Shown here: in pieces, positions 43,331-46,416 of the stretch | Numbering within the stretch: position 1 is the stretch's first letter | Layout: every line of letters starts with the position of its first letter | Assembly (NCBI RefSeq): GCF_001632365.1 | Contig: NW_024468529.1 | Span: 1 to 46,416, forward strand | From: Laetiporus sulphureus 93-53 | Lineage: Eukaryota; Basidiomycota; Agaricomycetes; Polyporales; Laetiporaceae | Length of the DNA stretch: 46,416 bases | Direction of reading: 5' to 3' | Position numbers and translations under genes: made by a program | Notes under the pieces: model-generated | The model's database searches: none | Told to the model about the DNA's origin: nothing | The model's input: only the letters and a program-made list of their open reading frames with translations

Positions 43331-45338
43331 ATGCGGCTGCCTGCCAACATTCGACCGATTCTCGCGTCGACCCAACGCCTCGCTGACGTCTCTCGACAGC
43401 GCGCCGCCGTTCGTTCCATCGTTCATCGGTCGCTCCTTCAGCGAAGATGGCTCAACTCCTCGTTAGCAGCTGACCAGTCGCCGACCACCAGCGTTGAGCG
43501 CGGGAGACTGAGCGAGCGGGAGGCGAAGCATGCGCTGTCTACTCGGGAGGAGACTGGTACGTCGTATGCAGCGATCCGGGTGCTAGGTTCTGTGAGGTTT
43601 ATCTTTAGCAGCGGTGTTGACCCCAATGCAGAGATATCGCGCGATTGTCGACTCTGGAGTGCTGAAGTTTGATCCGCATCAGCAACGGATTATTGGCAAG
43701 CTGCAGAAGCTACACGATGAGCTCGAAACGTATCACCCACCATCAATTAACCCGGACACTTATCGACCCTCTTTAGTCCGTTGCCTTTGCACGTACTGCT
43801 TGCTCAGACTTTCACATATTTGGTGGTATCAGTTTTCTCGCCTGTTCTCTCGACAAAACTCGATAGAGGGCACTGTACCGCTCGAGCAAGTCCCGAAGGG
43901 GCTTTACCTCTTTGGTGATGTCGGAACAGGCAAGACGATGCTTATGGACCTCTTCTACGACACCCTCCCTCCGCAAATCAAGCGCAAGCGGCGCGTGCAC
44001 TTCCACGCCTTCATGATCGACGTGCATAAGCGCATGCATGCGATGAAGGCAAAGTTGGGGCTGCGCGGCGGTGATCCGATCCCGCCCGTCGCGCGCGACC
44101 TGGCTCACGAGGCGTACGTCTTGTGCTTTGATGAATTTCAGGTATGATTAGCGGACCTTCCCGCTGAGCTTTTGACACAACTGTTGTCGCTCGGCAGGTC
44201 ACGGATATAGCGGATGCGATGATTCTGCGACAGCTGTTCGAGCGTCTCCTGAGCCACGGTGTCGTCTGCGTGATCACGTCAAAGTGAGCGCATCTCGTAT
44301 CTTTCTTGATTTACTGACGGCGTGATCCATGCAGTCGACATCCAGATGATCTATACAAGAACGGCATTCAGCGATCGAGTTTTCTTCCGTGCATCGAGCT
44401 ACTAAAGACGCACTTTGACGTCACCGACCTCGACTCTGGCACTGGTCAGTAGTTTCCATCAACTGGTTTTCTATGTCTAAGGTCTAATCATCACATCTGT
44501 CCTTCACAGACTATCGCCGTTTACCTCATGCGGTCTCCCATGTCTATTACGACCCACTCACCCCGGAGAACAGAGCGGAAGTCGAGAAGATCTTCTCCGC
44601 GGTCACGTCCGACCCCGCAGATCCCGTCGTGCATAACCGTAAGCTGCACACATGGGGGCGCACGATCCTTGTCCCCGAAAGCTCGAGCACTGTCGCGAAG
44701 TTCGAGTTTGACGATCTGTGTGGGAATCCGCTGAGTGCGGCGGACTACTTAGAGATCACGAAGAATTTTAAGACGATTTTCGTGCTGGATGTGCCGAAGA
44801 TGGGGCTGAGCCAGAAGGACAAGGTTTGTACGAAGCCATCTGTACGAATTTGGGTGATGCTGACAAAGGTCGGATTAGGCACGGAGGTTTATCACATTCA
44901 TTGACGGTGAGTTGACCCAGGCAATGCACCTTGTCCGCATGTTGACGCATATCCGTTTCAGCATGCTATGAGAGCAAGGTGTCTTTCTTGGTCCATTGAG
45001 AGTCTTGAGATGAGATATTGACCAAGCGTGTAGACGAAGCTGTTCATGACCTCTGAGGTGCCAGTTGCGCAGATATTCGCAGAAGATAACAACAAGGGTG
45101 AAGCTGGTGTCTCGGACCAGATGCGGCAGATGATGGACGATCTTGTGTGTTCATCTATCGTCGTCGGTTTACAACGGGTTTGGTATTCACGTAGCGCGCA
45201 CAGGGCCTCCCGAGTGATGTCGTCATTTCGAGCTCTGTGTGCAGTGGAGAGGAAGAGCTGTTTGCGTTTGCGCGGTGTTGCTCGCGTCTGGTGCAGATGG
45301 GCAGCAAGAAGTGGATGGAGAACGCTGGTGTCTCATAG
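43331..45338 (+). CDS. AFG1: AFG1-like mitochondrial ATPase (LACE1)
   Basis: Nine exons (43331-43556, 43609-44141, 44198-44283, 44335-44444, 44510-44823, 44879-44906, 44962-44978, 45034-45144, 45195-45338) give 522 residues. The N-terminus is Arg/Ser-rich, like a presequence. The ATPase core has Walker A GDVGTGKTMLMD, FHAFMIDVHKRMHAMK, Walker B VLCFDEFQV, VCVITSNRHPDDLYKNG and the C-terminal RRFITFIDACYESK and LFMTSEVP. It is an inner-membrane-associated AAA ATPase of mitochondria linked to protein quality control. Exon 7 is 17 nt. Residues before Walker A (LVRCLCTYCLLRLSH) are read through here, where relatives are usually shorter and Pro-rich. A short unspliced intron in the model is possible. 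Confidence 0.95.
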
Positions 45339-46105
45339 CGAATCTAGGATACAGATAGAGGAGTATTTGATTTCTACAATGCGGGATGCTGAACGTCTCT
45401 ATCGTCACGCATTCATTAATATTACAGCCAGGCATCACACTAAATTAAATTGACAGTCGCTTCTTCCTCTCGGTCTTTGGGTGAGTAGAAACGAAATATA
45501 TCTCATCGGACATAAATAGGCTGCTGAACGATTCTTGGATAATGAGTATTATAGCTTTCCGAAAACCAAAGATCTCATCCACGGCCATAGGACTCTGAAA
45601 ACACCGCATCCCGTCCGATCTGCGCAGTTAACCAGAGTGCCGCCTAGTTAGTACCACGGTGGGGGACCACGCGGGAATCCTGGGTGCTGTGGTTTTTTTT
45701 CGCGCTTTTATTGGATTATTGTTTTTATTACTCTGTTACGCAGAAAGATTGTGATCCTGCAATCGCATTCCTGATGCACTTCTCCTACTACACAGCCAAG
45801 GAAAGGCACAAAGTACGGTCTTTTCCTGAAGTGATTCATTTGATGAGAAAGGCTTGTCAATTCAATTCAATTCCAATATCTTTTCTGCATCAAGAAGCTG
45901 TGCTGTGAGTAGTCTTGCGTTCACATGTATATATAATACAGGTTCCCTTTTTCTATGCTGTCTTAGAAAGCATAACAACTGACGTAAAAGCAATCTGATA
46001 TAATCTGTAGTTCCATTTCTATGAAGCGACGAGATCGGTGCCCTACGTGGTCGGGCACACCCAAGCGCGCGGATGCAATCGGTGCTTTCGTGATCGACCA
46101 CTACC
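45339..46105. promoter_or_regulatory. Intergenic region, AFG1 / nicotinamidase
   Basis: These 767 AT-leaning bp contain the AFG1 3' flank and the nicotinamidase promoter. A T-run lies near 45693. Open frames lack recognisable motifs. Confidence 0.45.
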
Positions 46106-46416
46106 ATGTCCGAGACAGGGACATCCTCAGCATCATTCAGGCCTGCGCTGCTCGTCGTGGACGTGCAGGAGGACTTCTGCCCACCCGTACTAACATCTCA
46201 TCTGCTTCGTTCCAGGCGCGGACGATGCTGACATAGCTGTGTGCAGAGCGGCGCCCTTGCCGTCCCTGACGGGCGCGCAGTCGTGCCTGTGATCAACTCG
46301 TTGCTCGAGCTGCCTTTCGTATTCAAAGTCGCCACGAAGGACCACCACCCCCCGAATCACATCAGCTTCGCGTCGAACCACGGGCTCGATGCGCGCCCGT
46401 TCGAGTCGACGACGAC
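46106..46416 (+). CDS. PNC1: Nicotinamidase, 3' end beyond the window
   Basis: Exon 1 is 46106-46186 and exon 2 is 46247 to the window end; the intron is 60 nt. The protein reads PALLVVDVQEDFCPP, then GALAVPDGRAVVPVIN, then VATKDHHPPNHISFASNH. The first carries the catalytic Asp and the second the catalytic Lys and metal-binding His cluster of nicotinamidases. The catalytic Cys would lie past the end. The enzyme hydrolyses nicotinamide to nicotinate and ammonia in NAD salvage. Only about 83 residues are visible. The start context (ACCATGTC) is good. Confidence 0.93.

Overview
This window is nuclear DNA from a filamentous basidiomycete, probably an Agaricomycete. Genes are split by many short GT-AG introns (mostly 47-75 nt) and packed on both strands. 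The gene set is fungal: a velvet regulator with its domain split by a long insert, a DUF6533-type membrane protein and a two-HMG-box protein. Exons were joined by hand from the sequence. Where every exon junction keeps frame and restores known family motifs, the model is reliable; elsewhere this is stated.

Layout. 1-5.8 kb is a gene-poor, repeat-like left arm. It holds at least two to three diverged tandem units read from the minus strand, one rebuilt four-exon pseudogene with three in-frame TGA stops, a 40-bp tandem repeat, a minisatellite and AT-rich DNA. 5.9-25.9 kb is a compact housekeeping and regulatory block: ArfGAP (-), velvet VelB-like (+), mitochondrial PPR protein (-), GNAT acetyltransferase (+), two-HMG-box protein (-), complex I NDUFA13 (-), INO80F-domain protein (+), an unknown NLS-rich protein (-), a broken Myb/SANT-like stretch (-), complex I NDUFS8 (-) and prefoldin subunit 2 (+). 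26.5-29.4 kb is a secreted Ser/Thr-rich protein with a C-terminal CAP/PR-1 domain (+). 29.9-31.65 kb is a TPR-SET protein (-) with an unresolved 5' end. 31.7-36.5 kb is sparse and holds unassigned coding-like pieces and one small four-exon gene of unknown function. 36.5-40.1 kb is MLH3 (+), with 17 exons and one GC-AG intron. 40.5-42.1 kb is a DUF6533-type membrane protein (-), followed by a truncated, splice-dead paralogue. 43.3-45.3 kb is the AFG1-like mitochondrial ATPase (+). The window ends inside a nicotinamidase gene (+).

How the genes relate. This is not an operon-like cluster. Several neighbours are divergent pairs on short shared promoters: PPR/GNAT (299 bp), NDUFS8/prefoldin-2 (217 bp), ArfGAP/velvet (700 bp) and NDUFA13/INO80F (785 bp). 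A mitochondrial theme recurs (two complex I subunits, PPR protein, AFG1 ATPase). Chromatin and transcription proteins are also frequent (velvet, HMG, INO80F, SET). I see no clear evidence of a new multi-gene system. The most unusual points are the TGA-decayed repeat family, the GC-AG intron in MLH3, the exact 30-bp duplication inside the velvet domain, the truncated DUF6533 paralogue and the repeat-expanded CAP protein.
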